Under the pieces are notes generated by a model that was not told the DNA's origin, made no database searches, and was given only the letters and a program-made list of their open reading frames with translations. Made by a program: the position numbers and the translations under genes. DNA of 64,000 nucleotides from Anniella stebbinsi (taxonomy: Eukaryota > Chordata > Lepidosauria > Squamata > Anniellidae): positions 200,554,310 to 200,618,309 of the forward strand of contig JARDYH010000002.1 in the NCBI GenBank assembly GCA_029215795.1. The letters run 5' to 3'. Below are positions 23,626 to 32,737 of the stretch, one piece after another. Within the stretch, counting starts at the first letter, position 1, and each line of letters starts with the position of its first letter.

Positions 23626-23742
23626 TTTTTTGGGGGTGGGTGGCTTGGTGGGGGGGTTGTTTTGGGTGGGTGGGTGGCTTGGTGGGTTTGTTTTGGGGGG
23701 TGGCTTGGTGGGGGGGTTGTTGGCGGGGTGGGGGGACCGGGA
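23626..23742 (+). repeat. G-rich minisatellite near the element's right end
   Basis: Variable tandem units containing GGTGGCTTGGTGGG, GGGTTGTT and GGGTGGGTGGGTGG. Runs of three or more Gs recur throughout, giving G-quadruplex potential on the + strand. Confidence 0.8.
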
Positions 23743-24170
23743 TTTTGGGTTCCAAAATCTGGTCACCCTAATCTACACTACTGCTTTAAAATGGTTTTAA
23801 ACAGTTTAAAACGGTTTATAACAGTTTTGAGAACTGTTGGGGCCCAGGACACGCTCCATATACAGTTTTCAAAATGTTTTCAAAGTGTTTTATCCTGCGT
23901 GTGTAGATAGGCTCAGAGCTAATCAGGAGCCCTGTGGGACATCACTCCTCACTGTGCTTCTCCACTAACTCCAGTTCTTTTCCATTTCTGCACATCAACT
24001 GGCACCTCACATCTCCAAGTGACATTTGACATGCAATCAATGCTGAGGTAACAGGATTCGAAAAACAAAACAAAACTGGAAATATTCCTGTGGAACAAGC
24101 ATTTGTAGCAGGAAGTAAGGGGCCTATTTTTTAAAAAAAGACAAAAAACAAATCTCAGCTCCATATTTTA

Positions 24171-25550
24171 TACCGTATTTCATCGAATCTAAGACGCCAT
24201 CGAATTTAAGGCGCACCTTAATTTCAGACCACCAATAGGTAAAAAGCTTTGCATCGATTCTAAGACGCACCCCATTTTCAGACACGTTTATATTTGAAAA
24301 AAAAGTGCATCTTAGAATTGAAGAAATATGGTAGGTGGTAGCAGGACCCAGGCGAGGAAGGAGTGGCGGCGGTAGCAGCAAGGAGGAAGACGTGGAAAGG
24401 GGAGGGAAGGGAAGGGCGCAGAGAGCCGGGCGGAGGCAGTGGCCGTGGCAGCGAGGGCTTGCATGCGCCCCCCCCAGCGACTCGGCCTCCCCACTCACCT
24501 CCATCGTGCCCCGGTCCTCGTCGCCAATGCACAGGATCGTGGCCTACTTCGTGGAAACGCTGCGTTTCCAGACCTTCTCTACCGCTACCGCCATTGCCGA
24601 ATCCCAGGAAGGGGTGACAGAGTAAGAGTGAGGTGGGCAGGGGCAGGCAGAGGCAGTAGCGGGGCCCAGGCAAGGGAGTAGTGGCGGTGGCGGCAGCGGG
24701 GAGGAGGAAGAAGTGAAAAGCAGGAAGGGAAGGGAAGGGCGCGGAGAGCCGGGCGGAGGCGGCGGCAGCGAGGGCCCGCATGCGCCCCCCCTCAGCGACT
24801 CGGTCTCCCCACTCACCTCCATTGCCGCCCTGGTCCTCGCTGCCAGCACCGCTTGCAGCTGCCTCCCTGGCCTGGAAATGCAGCATTACTACAAAGTAGG
24901 GACAGGAAGTCCTCGACGCGCCCTTCCTGTCGAGGACTTCCTGCACCTACTTTGTAGTAACGCCGTGTTTCAGGCCGGGGAGGCCGCTGCAAGCGGCGCT
25001 GGCAGCGAGGACTAAGGCAGCAATGGAGGTGAGTGGGGAGGCCAAGTCGCGGGGGGGGCATGCGGGCCCTCACTGCTGCAGCCGCTGCCTCCGCCCAGCT
25101 CTCCGCACCCTTCCCTTCCCTTTCTGCTTTTCGTTTTTTCCTCCGCCCCGCCGCTGCTGCTACTCATCCCTCGCCAGGGTCCCGCTACCGCCTCTGCCTG
25201 CCTCCGCTCAACCCGCTCTTTCTTTCTCATCCCTGCCTGGGATTCGGCAGCGGTGGCGGCAGCAGCAGTAGAGAAGGGCTGGAAACGCAGCATTTCCATG
25301 AAGTAGGCTACGATCCCGCGTGCTGGCAGCGACCGGGGCGCAATGGAGGTGAGTGGGGAGGCTGAGTCGCTGGGGGGGCATGCAGAGCCCCTTTGTGAAG
25401 GCTCTATGGGTGGGTGGGTGTATCCCAAACCCATTCCAGCGCTGGAGAAATTCAGCGAATCTCAGATGCCATTGCTTCTAAGACGCACTCCATTTTTACA
25501 GAGGTAAATATGGGGGGGAAAGTGTGTCTTAGAATCGAAAAAATACGGTA
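24171..25550. mobile_element. Large GC-rich foldback element with TACCGTATTT ends
   Basis: It starts TACCGTATTTCATCGAATC, TAAGACGC and ends GTGTCTTAGAATCGAAAAAA, TACGGTA; a TA at each edge would fit a Tc1/mariner-type duplication. The first 160 bp (to about 24331) already form a small element with both ends, and a related direct copy sits at 25446-25550. The 1.1 kb between is a long imperfect palindrome centred near 24924. ATGGAGGTGAGT occurs antisense at 24493-24504 and 24811-24822, and sense at 25023-25034 and 25343-25354. All four point outward from the centre. Long open frames here, such as 24278-24946 antisense, reflect GC composition. Confidence 0.75.
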
Positions 25551-26330
25551 GGTGCCATGAAACCATTTTCATAATTTACATCCACTCATATTTTACTTAC
25601 TAGGGTATTTTTTCCACTCCGTCTACTTTTGATTTCTGCATCCAGTCAGTGTATGTTTCATTTTTAATATTAATCACATTTGGACAACTGCGTAATAACT
25701 GAAATCTACTAACTAAGCATACACAATCAGTGTTTCAAAACCTTTCCCTCAGTTTTAATGGCTTCTCTGTGAGATTCCTCAATAACTTGGCTCTTTTTCT
25801 GAAGAACAATAGTTAAATCCGCTCAGAATCATCTGATACTAGGGATCATTCAGCACTGCGGAGGATTTAAACAACAACAACCCTATTCTTAATGTGCATT
25901 CATGGAATGTATTTCATGTATGAAACTCCTATTCCTCACAGATAATTAGTTTGCTAATATTTCAGTATCAACATAATAGTAGCTCTGCTTAGGTGTAGGG
26001 ACCAGAGGCCCTCCTCCTCTGACCATCCCATGCTGATGGTCTCAAAGATTTGCAGGGAGTTTTTACACGCATTCATCTTAATGTGAGTAAAAGTCTCCAC
26101 ACAGTCAGGAACTCTGCTTTAGCAGGGCTCCTGATTGGCCAAGTGTAATTCCTGACCTGGACTCAGAACAGGATGATGTGAAGTCCAATGACCCTCTGGA
26201 TCCTCTTGACTCTACTGATACCTCTAGCACCTCCAGAGAAGTGACACCATGTTGTCCAGTAATGGTGGACTCTTGAGGAATCCCCGCCCCATAGATTCTG
26301 AGGAGGCTGAGCATCTGCTCAGCCAGAGGC
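25551..26330. other. Unassigned DNA, right part possibly LTR-like
   Basis: 25551-26100 is unrecognised AT-leaning DNA. 26100-26330 (CTGATTGGCCAAGTG, CCTCTGGATCCTCTTGACTC, GAGGAGGCTGAGCATCTGC) loosely recalls the LTR-like repeats at 39480 and 45370. Not assignable with confidence. Confidence 0.35.
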
Positions 26331-26788
26331 AGGATCTGCACTACTGCTTTATAATGGTTTATAACAGTATTGACAACTGTTGGGGTCCATGACACATTCC
26401 ATATACCATTTTCAAACTGCTTTCATTAGGCTGACCATCTGAAAAGGAGGACAGGGCTCATGTAACTTTAACAATTGTAGAGAAAAGGGAATTTCAGCCA
26501 GGGTCATTTGTATGCAATTAGTTCCTGGTGAAATTCCCTCTTCATCACAACAGTTAAAGTTGCAGGGGCCCTGCCTTCTTTTGTATGTGGTCACTCTAGT
26601 ATAGTGCCTGCAACTTTAACTGCTGTGATGAAGAGGGAATTTCACCAGGGACTAATTGCATACAAATGACCCTGGCTGAAATTCCCTTTTCTCTACAACT
26701 CTTAAAGTTACATGAGCCCTGTCCTCCTTTTCAGATGGTCAGCCTAGCTTTCATGGAGTTATATCCTGCTTGGTGTAGATCTGGCCTT
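26331..26788 (+). mobile_element. AGATCTACAC-family MITE hosting a nested hAT-like MITE
   Basis: The outer sequence AGGATCTGCACTACTGCTTT, AACTGTTGGGGTCCATGACA, CATATACCATTTTCAAACTG is interrupted at 26427. It resumes at 26747 as GCTTTCATGGAGTTATATCC and ends TGTAGATCTGGCCTTA. Removing the insert and one 8-bp repeat restores a continuous copy. Confidence 0.85.
26427..26746. mobile_element. hAT-like palindromic MITE, TAGGCTGACCA family
   Basis: 320 bp with near-perfect inverted ends TAGGCTGACCATCTGAAAAG / CTTTTCAGATGGTCAGCCTA. An exact 8-bp duplication GCTTTCAT flanks it (26419-26426 and 26747-26754). The whole element folds back: AACTTTAAC, GGGAATTTCA, ATTTGTATGCAATTAG and their complements are mirrored. 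No coding capacity. Confidence 0.92.
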
Positions 26789-28274
26789 AGAGTGCACCAG
26801 CACTAGAAGGTAGGAGCTCAGGCCACAACTCAGAGATGAAGCACCTGCCTCAGGAATTAAAGCAACCAGGCTACTCAGGAGTAAAGATCTACTTAAGAAT
26901 GAGGGTGCCCTAGGAAACTCTGAAGGGAATACTAATGGCTTGTAGATGTACCTGACTGTGTGCTGGAATACTTGGCTATATAACCCTTTACTGCTAATAG
27001 CTGTAGGTGAAAGGGGGTGTAGTTTTGTGTTTTTTTTTTGCTAGCAGCATTCAAGTAAAGCATATGATATTCTCTAAAAGAGAGAGCCAGGCAAGTTAAG
27101 CCAGTTATCTATTGTCAAATATAACCAATGTAATGTGGTTATGAGGATTTTGCCCTTGCCAACATGATACAAATTTTGCACTGAAGAATAACTGAAAGGC
27201 CTTTCAGGCATTGTGGCTAAAATGGCCTCAGAAAATAAACAGAAGCTAGCACAAGAAATACTGCTTGCTAACAAAACCTTTATCTAGTGAACAGAAGCAG
27301 CTGGAACAACATATGAATCCTGCATTGCAGTTGTATAAAGGCAATTAGGGTCATCCAGAAGTGATGCATCTTCTCCACATGTTTTGTGGGTGATTATAGC
27401 TGAAGATTAAATAAGCACTGTGGTGGGATAACTCATGTCTGTGCAAGATTATTATACTTGCTGAAGTAAATGGCCTGATGCATCAAACAGGGGCATTGAT
27501 CAGTATATGGAATCAGCCTGGGTCTGTCTGGCTATGAAGCGGTAGCATCCATACTTAGCCAGCAGAAGTATTTTAGATCTTTCCTCTGTAGATTTCACAA
27601 CTGACATTTTTAGAAATAGCTGTGAACTTTATTAGTGATTCTGCATAACAAACTTACACTTCATTATGCTGTTTTCTCAGAGAGGTCAACATAGTGTGTT
27701 TGCCTAGTCAATGATCTAATGTGTGTTGGCCTATATCTGCAAATGCCATTTCTGGCATCAAAAGAATTAATGTTCTTTAAAGGTCAGTATGTTTTGATGG
27801 GTAACATCAATCAATGATATAGTTTGGAATAAATCAACAGGAAATATCTTTAGCACCGGTCAGATTTATCAATCTTTATCAACAGCAAAATTTGACAGCT
27901 GCAATTTACTATAATTCCAAGGTAATAGAACTGATTCTCACAAGTAAATCATGTGGTATCTCATTCCTCAGTGCCTAATAGTTGAATGTTTATAAACTCC
28001 ATCCATTCAAAAATGAAGAATAATATGAAAGCTGTGTGAACAGACTCTAATTCAATTAGCTCATGGACCTTGCATTTTTTTTCCTGTAGGAATATATAGG
28101 AGAAAAATTAGATGGAAGAAAACAGTTCCATAAATGCACGGACCAAATTTGGCAGGAGTCTATGGAAGCTTCTTATCATGTCCAAACACACACAAGGAGC
28201 TTAGTGGAAAAAAATTAATTCATGTTTGCTCCTTAAGAATCTTTTAAGGATTGTCTAACATCATACTCTTCAAA
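26789..28274. other. Unassigned DNA
   Basis: No gene or firm repeat. 26790-27010 may continue the LTR-like resemblance seen left of the MITE. 27010-28274 is AT-rich and unrecognised. Confidence 0.45.
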
Positions 28275-28740
28275 GAGCCTATCTACACACACAGGATAAA
28301 ACACTTTGAAAACATTTTGAAAACTGTATATGTAGTATGTCCTGGGCCCCAACAGTAGGCTGACCATCTGAAAAGGAGGACAGGGCTCATATAACTTTAA
28401 CAGTTGTAGAGAAAAGGGAATTTCAACCAGTGTCATTTGTATGCAATTAGTTCCTGGTGAAATTCCCTCTTCATCACAACAGTTAAAGTTGGAGAGCCCT
28501 GCCTTCTTTTGTATATGGTCACTCTAGTATAGTGCCTGCACCTTTAACAGTTGTGATGAAGAGGGAATTTCACCAGGAACTAATTGCATACAAATGACAC
28601 CTGCTGAAATTCCCTTTCCTCTACAACTGTTAAAGTTATATGAGCCCTGTCCTCCTTTTCAGATGGTCAGCCTACCCAACAGTTCTCAAAACTGTTATAA
28701 ACCATTTAAAACCATTTTAAAGCAGTAGTGTAGATAGGCT
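28275..28740 (-). mobile_element. AGATCTACAC-family MITE (antisense) hosting a nested hAT-like MITE
   Basis: Ends AGCCTATCTACAC / GTGTAGATAGGCT are the same as for 22897-23913. The body AACACTTTGAAAACATTTTG, TATGTCCTGGGCCC is interrupted at 28356 and resumes as CAGTTCTCAAAACTGTTATA, AAGCAGTAGTGTAGATAGGC. Confidence 0.85.
28356..28674. mobile_element. hAT-like palindromic MITE, TAGGCTGACCA family
   Basis: 319 bp, ends TAGGCTGACCATCTG / CAGATGGTCAGCCTA. An exact 8-bp duplication CCCAACAG flanks it (28348-28355 and 28675-28682). It is strongly similar to 26427-26746 along its length, including the TGTATATGGTCACTCTAGTA centre. Confidence 0.92.
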
Positions 28741-29212
28741 GAAAGACTATCTACACTTGTGTAAAGAAATGCGGAACACTTGAGTTTTGGCAGTACTGTT
28801 TCTTTGCTGGTCGTTACAAGATGAAAAGTACATCTGTAAAAATGGTGATGTGTTTTTCCCATGTTTATTCTGTCATTTCTATAGATTTGATTTTTTTTCT
28901 CATTAATCTTTGTACCATTTTATGGGTGAGTAATTCAGGCTGAAAGTGAGTTGTGAAACCAAAGTCTATCCAGTGGGTTTGTAGTATGAACCCAAGTGAC
29001 ACAAGTTGTATACCATTACTAGTACTAGTGTCACTAGTCTAGCAAAATTAGACATACTTGGGAATCGTGCCCAGCACTCAATATGGAAATCAGACCAAAG
29101 CTGTTCTTTATAATTGGATATTCTGATGAGTTGATGCTTGCTTTTATTTTCTCATTTGTTGCCACCTCTAAAACAACCTAAGACTACTTACCTTTAAGAT
29201 TACAATCACAAG
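28741..29212. other. Unassigned DNA
   Basis: No gene or repeat recognised. It ends at the L1 target site. Confidence 0.5.
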
Positions 29213-29230
29213 CAAGTTTATTAGGGAGTA

Positions 29231-29941
29231 AACAATGTCTCCTTAACAAAGGTTTGTCTAAGTCGGCAAATTGTTGGAGGTATCATACAGTTAATGCTTC
29301 TTTTGTTCATATGTTCTGGAAATGCCCAATTGTTGCCTCTGTTTGGGAGGAAATCATCAGACACATAAACTTTGTACTAGAAAGCTCTTTAATATTTTCT
29401 AATGTACATGTTCTCTTAAATTATGTACCTGTTCCTTGGAATGTAAAACAGGAACAGGATATACGCTACTGCTTTGCAACAGTACTGAAGTGCACCAACA
29501 ACTGTCAGGGGCCATGACACATTCCATATACTGTTTTCAAATTGCTTTTAAAGTGTTATATCCTGCTTGGTGTACATCTGGCCATGGTCAGTGTAAATGG
29601 ATTTTTCACACCCTCTTGACTTCTAAAAGACTGATATTACAATATTGGAAAGATAAAAGCTCGCTGCCTATAATGCAGTGGATTGATGACCTAATAACGC
29701 TAGCAACATTGAAAGAGTTTTATATAAGTGCCATTCACAAATGGACTTATATTTGGATATTTGGTCTGTCTTTACTGAAGTTTATGTGTAATTTATTCCT
29801 TTTTCTTTCTTTTTTTTAGATTATTGTAATATCTGACGCTGTGGCATTTAAAGTATGTAGTTAACGCTTGCATTTTTATTTAATATTTGTTTTGTTTTGT
29901 TGAAATTTACATTAAAAAATTAATAAAAGAAATAATATAAT
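29231..29941 (+). mobile_element. 5'-truncated L1 LINE (ORF2 C-terminus and 3' UTR)
   Basis: The frame from 29254 encodes the L1 ORF2 C-terminal signature: NCWRYHTVNASFVHMFWKCP then VASVWEEIIRHI. After a MITE insert it continues at about 29590 with WIFHTLLTSKRLILQYWKDK and MQWIDDLITLATL. AATAAA lies near 29922. An imperfect 18-bp duplication (CAAGTTTATTAGGGAGTA at 29213-29230, CAAGTTTACTAGGGAATA at 29942-29959, 16/18) marks target-primed insertion. The element is interrupted and dead. Confidence 0.85.
29453..29584 (+). mobile_element. AGATCTACAC-family MITE inside the L1
   Basis: ATATACGCTACTGCTTTGCA, AGTGCACCAACAACTGTCAG, CATATACTGTTTTCAAATTG, TATCCTGCTTGGTGTACATC. It separates the two halves of the L1 ORF2 tail, so it is younger than the L1. 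Ends are eroded. Confidence 0.8.
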
Positions 29942-30184
29942 CAAGTTTACTAGGGAATAGGCCCTGTTCAGGGAGACTTAGTTTTGCTTAAATTTGGAGG
30001 AGTCAGGAAGTTCTAACAGATGCTCTGAGTGGAAGGGGAAAACATCCTCCTTTCCTATGAAGACTTGAAGAGTCACTCTCTAAACCTCACAGAATAATTA
30101 ACACTCTCTCCATCTTTTGCTGCACAACCTAACATGTTGTTGTGGTGTACTGGTTGGTCACCTGTACATCTAGGGGTGACCATA

Positions 30185-30654
30185 TTACAACGATTTTAAA
30201 ATCACTTCACTGACTGCCAGTTTCCAGGCAAAATATAAAGTGTTGGTTATTACCTTTAAACTCCTACGTGGTTTGGGTCCAGGTTACCTGTGGGATCGCC
30301 TCCCCCTGTACAATCTGCCCCACATACTCAGGTCCTCTGGGAAGAATTGTCTCCAGTCAGCCAAAACTAGGCTGACAACTGTTACCCAGAGGACCTTCTC
30401 TTCTGTTGCTCCCAGACTGTGGAATGGCCTGCCGGGAGAGATTTGTCAACTTAACAGTCTTTCCAAATTTAAGAAAGCCATAAACACTGATCTCTTTTGG
30501 CAGGCCTACCCAGTTGAATTTTAAGATGTTGGACTGTTATTTTAATAATGTATTAGTTTTATATGTTTTAATCAGTTATATGTATTTTATAGCATTTTTG
30601 TATTCAATGTTGTTCCCCGCCTCGATCCAGAGGGAGAGGCGGGTAAGAAATAAA

Positions 30655-30705
<51 letters not shown>
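30185..30705 (+). mobile_element. L2-like LINE 3' end with RT C-terminus and (TTA)n tail
   Basis: A frame at 30240-30524 encodes a conserved LINE C-terminal region: ITFKLLRGLGPGYLWDRLPL, then TFSSVAPRLWNGLPGEI, SLSKFKKAINTDLF. This is characteristic of L2-group polymerases. The 3' UTR ends CCCCGCCTCGATCCAGAGGG, AGAGGCGGGTAAGAAATAAA, then an uninterrupted ATT run at 30654-30705. The 5' end is truncated near 30185. Confidence 0.85.
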
Positions 30706-30706
<1 letters not shown>

Positions 30707-31171
30707 CTTCATTTCCACCTTTGGGATGTGCTAACTCCACTCTCCAGAAGGGTTCATTCAAGCTATTGTGCAACAGAAAGCCGCTGAAAAGTTTAATTAG
30801 CCTGGGAGATATTGTGAAATTGGTATGGTATTTGAGACTCCCCAGAAGCAGGGAGGAGATGCTAGGGATTTCCCCCGCCCTCCTTATGTTTCTTCAGTGC
30901 TGTGGAAAATATGACGGTCCAGTAGCCCAAGTCTGACTGAAAGAGGGTATCTGTAATAATGGGTATTCGATTTGTCCATCAGCTAGATTAAAAAAATATC
31001 TACTTTATAAAAACAAATCACACTGTCTTATATTAAGTGTGAATGTTTTAATTTCTTTGACTATATAATTTGAGGATATTCAGTGGTTGGTTAGATGGGT
31101 CTGTTTTTGATTCTTCTTCCTTTGTTCTCACACAACATATACATATGGAACTGTCCCTCTTGGATTCCCAG
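30706..31171. other. Unassigned DNA
   Basis: No gene or repeat recognised. Confidence 0.5.
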
Positions 31172-31385
31172 AGTCATAAGAACATAAGAACATTCTGTTT
31201 CCTTCAGTGACCAATCCGATGCATCAGGAAAGCAAACAACCTGTTGTTGCTCCCCAACGTCTGGTATTCATTGGCATCCTGCCTTTGAACCTGGATGTGT
31301 AGCCATTGTTAAACATACCCTCGATTAACTTGTCTAATCCTTCTTTAAAGCCATCTTAGCTGGTGTTAAGAATGGAATCCTTCCC
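31172..31385 (+). repeat. Dispersed retroposon (CATAAGAACATAAGAAC family)
   Basis: Starts with the diagnostic CATAAGAACATAAGAACA. It then has ACGTCTGGTATTCATTGGCA, TCCTGCCTTTGAACCTGGAT and TAACTTGTCTAATCCTTCTT, TAAAGCCATCTTAGCTGGT. It is the same family as 3673-3860, with a middle section missing. Confidence 0.7.
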
Positions 31386-31869
31386 TCTGCACAATCACCA
31401 CAACAGAGACCCAGCCTTCAAGCTGATATGAGTTTATAATGCGAATGACAAGCTTTGCCACATAACAATACTGCTTCAGTGAAACTCAAAGTCTGCCCAA
31501 GGGCCTAAATAGCTAATGCTGAGCTCTCTATTAGGGAAGACTTTAGCAAGGTAGGGATGTTGCCACCAAATTGACAACAGGCAGCTACAGAAAAACCCAA
31601 AAGGCCTCTAAAGCCCATCCCTTAAGGTAGCTCCCTATTGTGTTGGCTCCAATGGGTAGCTATTCTGGCAGAGTGTCTCAAACTACTCCCTAACTCTGCC
31701 CTCTTTGACCCACCCCATGTGGACTTGCGTCAACAAAGTTGTGGCCCTCCTCTTCCTTGAAGGGTACCTGACCTAGTTCTAGCTCTGAATCAAAATCAGA
31801 ATAATCAGAAACTGCAAATGCCCTAGGCTCCATCTTGACATCTAGTGATCATCATCAAATTCTGTGAAA
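31386..31869. other. Unassigned DNA, possibly an LTR remnant
   Basis: No gene recognised. The wording at 31680-31850 (CTAGTTCTAGCTCTGAATCA) is repeat-like but not assignable. Confidence 0.4.
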
Positions 31870-31965
31870 GCAAATTCCATACATTAATTATATGTTTGTC
31901 TAAACAAGTACTTTCTTTTGTCTATCCTTCCAATCTGTTTCACTGGATGATCTGGAAATCTAGAA

Positions 31966-32016
<51 letters not shown>

Positions 32017-32170
32017 ATATTCACTTTCTCCATACCTTGCTTCATTTTATAAACCTCTATCATGTCCACACACACCCCTACAGTTAGATTTTTTTTCTAA
32101 GCTAAAACCCCCTAAATAATGCAGGTTGTCTTCTCTGCACCATTTCCAGCTCTACCATGTTGTGCAATAG
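31870..32170 (-). mobile_element. Antisense LINE RT C-terminal remnant split by (GA)n
   Basis: Antisense, the frame 31884-32075 reads DMIEVYKMKQGMEKVN before the microsatellite and SRFPDHPVKQIGRIDKRKYL after it. These are the same blocks as in the LINE at 5990-6140. A pure GA run at about 31970-32012 replaces the residues between. Further antisense homology runs to about 32170. Confidence 0.7.
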
Positions 32171-32458
32171 ATTTGTGCACAGTATTCAGCCTATGATTCT
32201 GTAACTCTGTACCAAACATACATATCAGTACATTAATGTATTATAAGTACATTATTTTTAGTTTTGATCCCTTTTCTAATAATCCTTCACATGGTACTCT
32301 TCCATACAGAGGTCAATGTTTTGACTGAGCTATCTATGGCAATCTCCTTTGCTGAATAGTCACTGCTACTTCAAACCCCATTTGTGTATATGTGAAGTTA
32401 GGATTTACTCATTTATGCCCCAATTTGCATTGCTTTACACTTACATTGAACAACATTT

Positions 32459-32737
32459 GGGGCAGTATCCTACACTGCCCATGCACTGGTGGAACCAGCT
32501 GCTAATGCAACAGGAACTAGTGGTTCAAGAAACAAATGGAAGCTAGTGGCAATGCTCATTTCCAGAATGGGGCAGGTCATCAGAGCTCCATTGGGATGTC
32601 CCATTCTGGAAATTAGCACGTCCTCTCCTTTTTGGGGTTATTTTAGGAACTGTTAGTTTCTGTTGTGCTAGCGGTTGGTTCTGCTTGCGCAACAGAATTA
32701 GAAGAGGCACATTGGCAGTATAGGATACTGCCCTTGA
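32459..32737. mobile_element. MITE with GGGCAGTATCCTACACTGCC ends
   Basis: About 279 bp. The left end GGGCAGTATCCTACACTGCC is mirrored by TTGGCAGTATAGGATACTGC, CC at the right. Internal arms also pair (CATTTCCAGAATGGG with CCCATTCTGGAAATTAGCA). TTG lies directly outside both ends, a possible 3-bp duplication. Confidence 0.75.

Larger units (their letters stand above)
22909..23770 (+). mobile_element. hAT-like GC-rich foldback element, TAGGCTGTCC-A family
   Basis: 862 bp between exact 8-bp duplications ATCTACAC (22901-22908 and 23771-23778). Ends are TAGGCTGTCCAGAT and ATCTGGTCACCCTA. One palindrome centred near 23200 has arms with GAGAAACAGGCTTCGCGGCC and a CRE-type apex TGACGTCA at 23196-23203. 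A second is centred near 23467 with TTACGTCA at 23462-23469. Outward donor-like motifs: CAGGTAAGT (+) at about 23074, (-) at about 23106, GGGTAAG (+) at about 23275, and (-) ACTTACCTG at about 23306. No transposase frame; CpG density is extreme. Confidence 0.85.
22897..23913 (+). mobile_element. AGATCTACAC-family MITE hosting a nested hAT-like element
   Basis: The outer element has inverted ends AGCCTATCTACAC / GTGTAGATAGGCT. Its body resumes at 23779 as CTGCTTTAAAATGGTTTTAA, TTTGAGAACTGTTGGGGCCC, CATATACAGTTTTCAAAATG. The 862-bp nested element is inserted 12 bp from the left end. Without it the MITE is about 150 bp, matching 49161-49296. Confidence 0.8.

Noticed and set aside
23467..23766. 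Proline-rich antisense protein
   Set aside because: It arises from GGCGGT and GGTGGG minisatellites; low-complexity translation only.
24278..24946. 222-codon antisense open frame
   Set aside because: It lies wholly in a GC-rich palindrome where several frames on both strands are open at once. Residue content is low-complexity Pro/Leu/Ser and matches no domain.
22909..25550. CpG islands as host gene promoters
   Set aside because: Both GC-rich blocks are bounded by terminal inverted repeats (with an 8-bp duplication in one case), and no gene-like exon follows. Promoter-like behaviour is kept only as a hypothesis about the elements.
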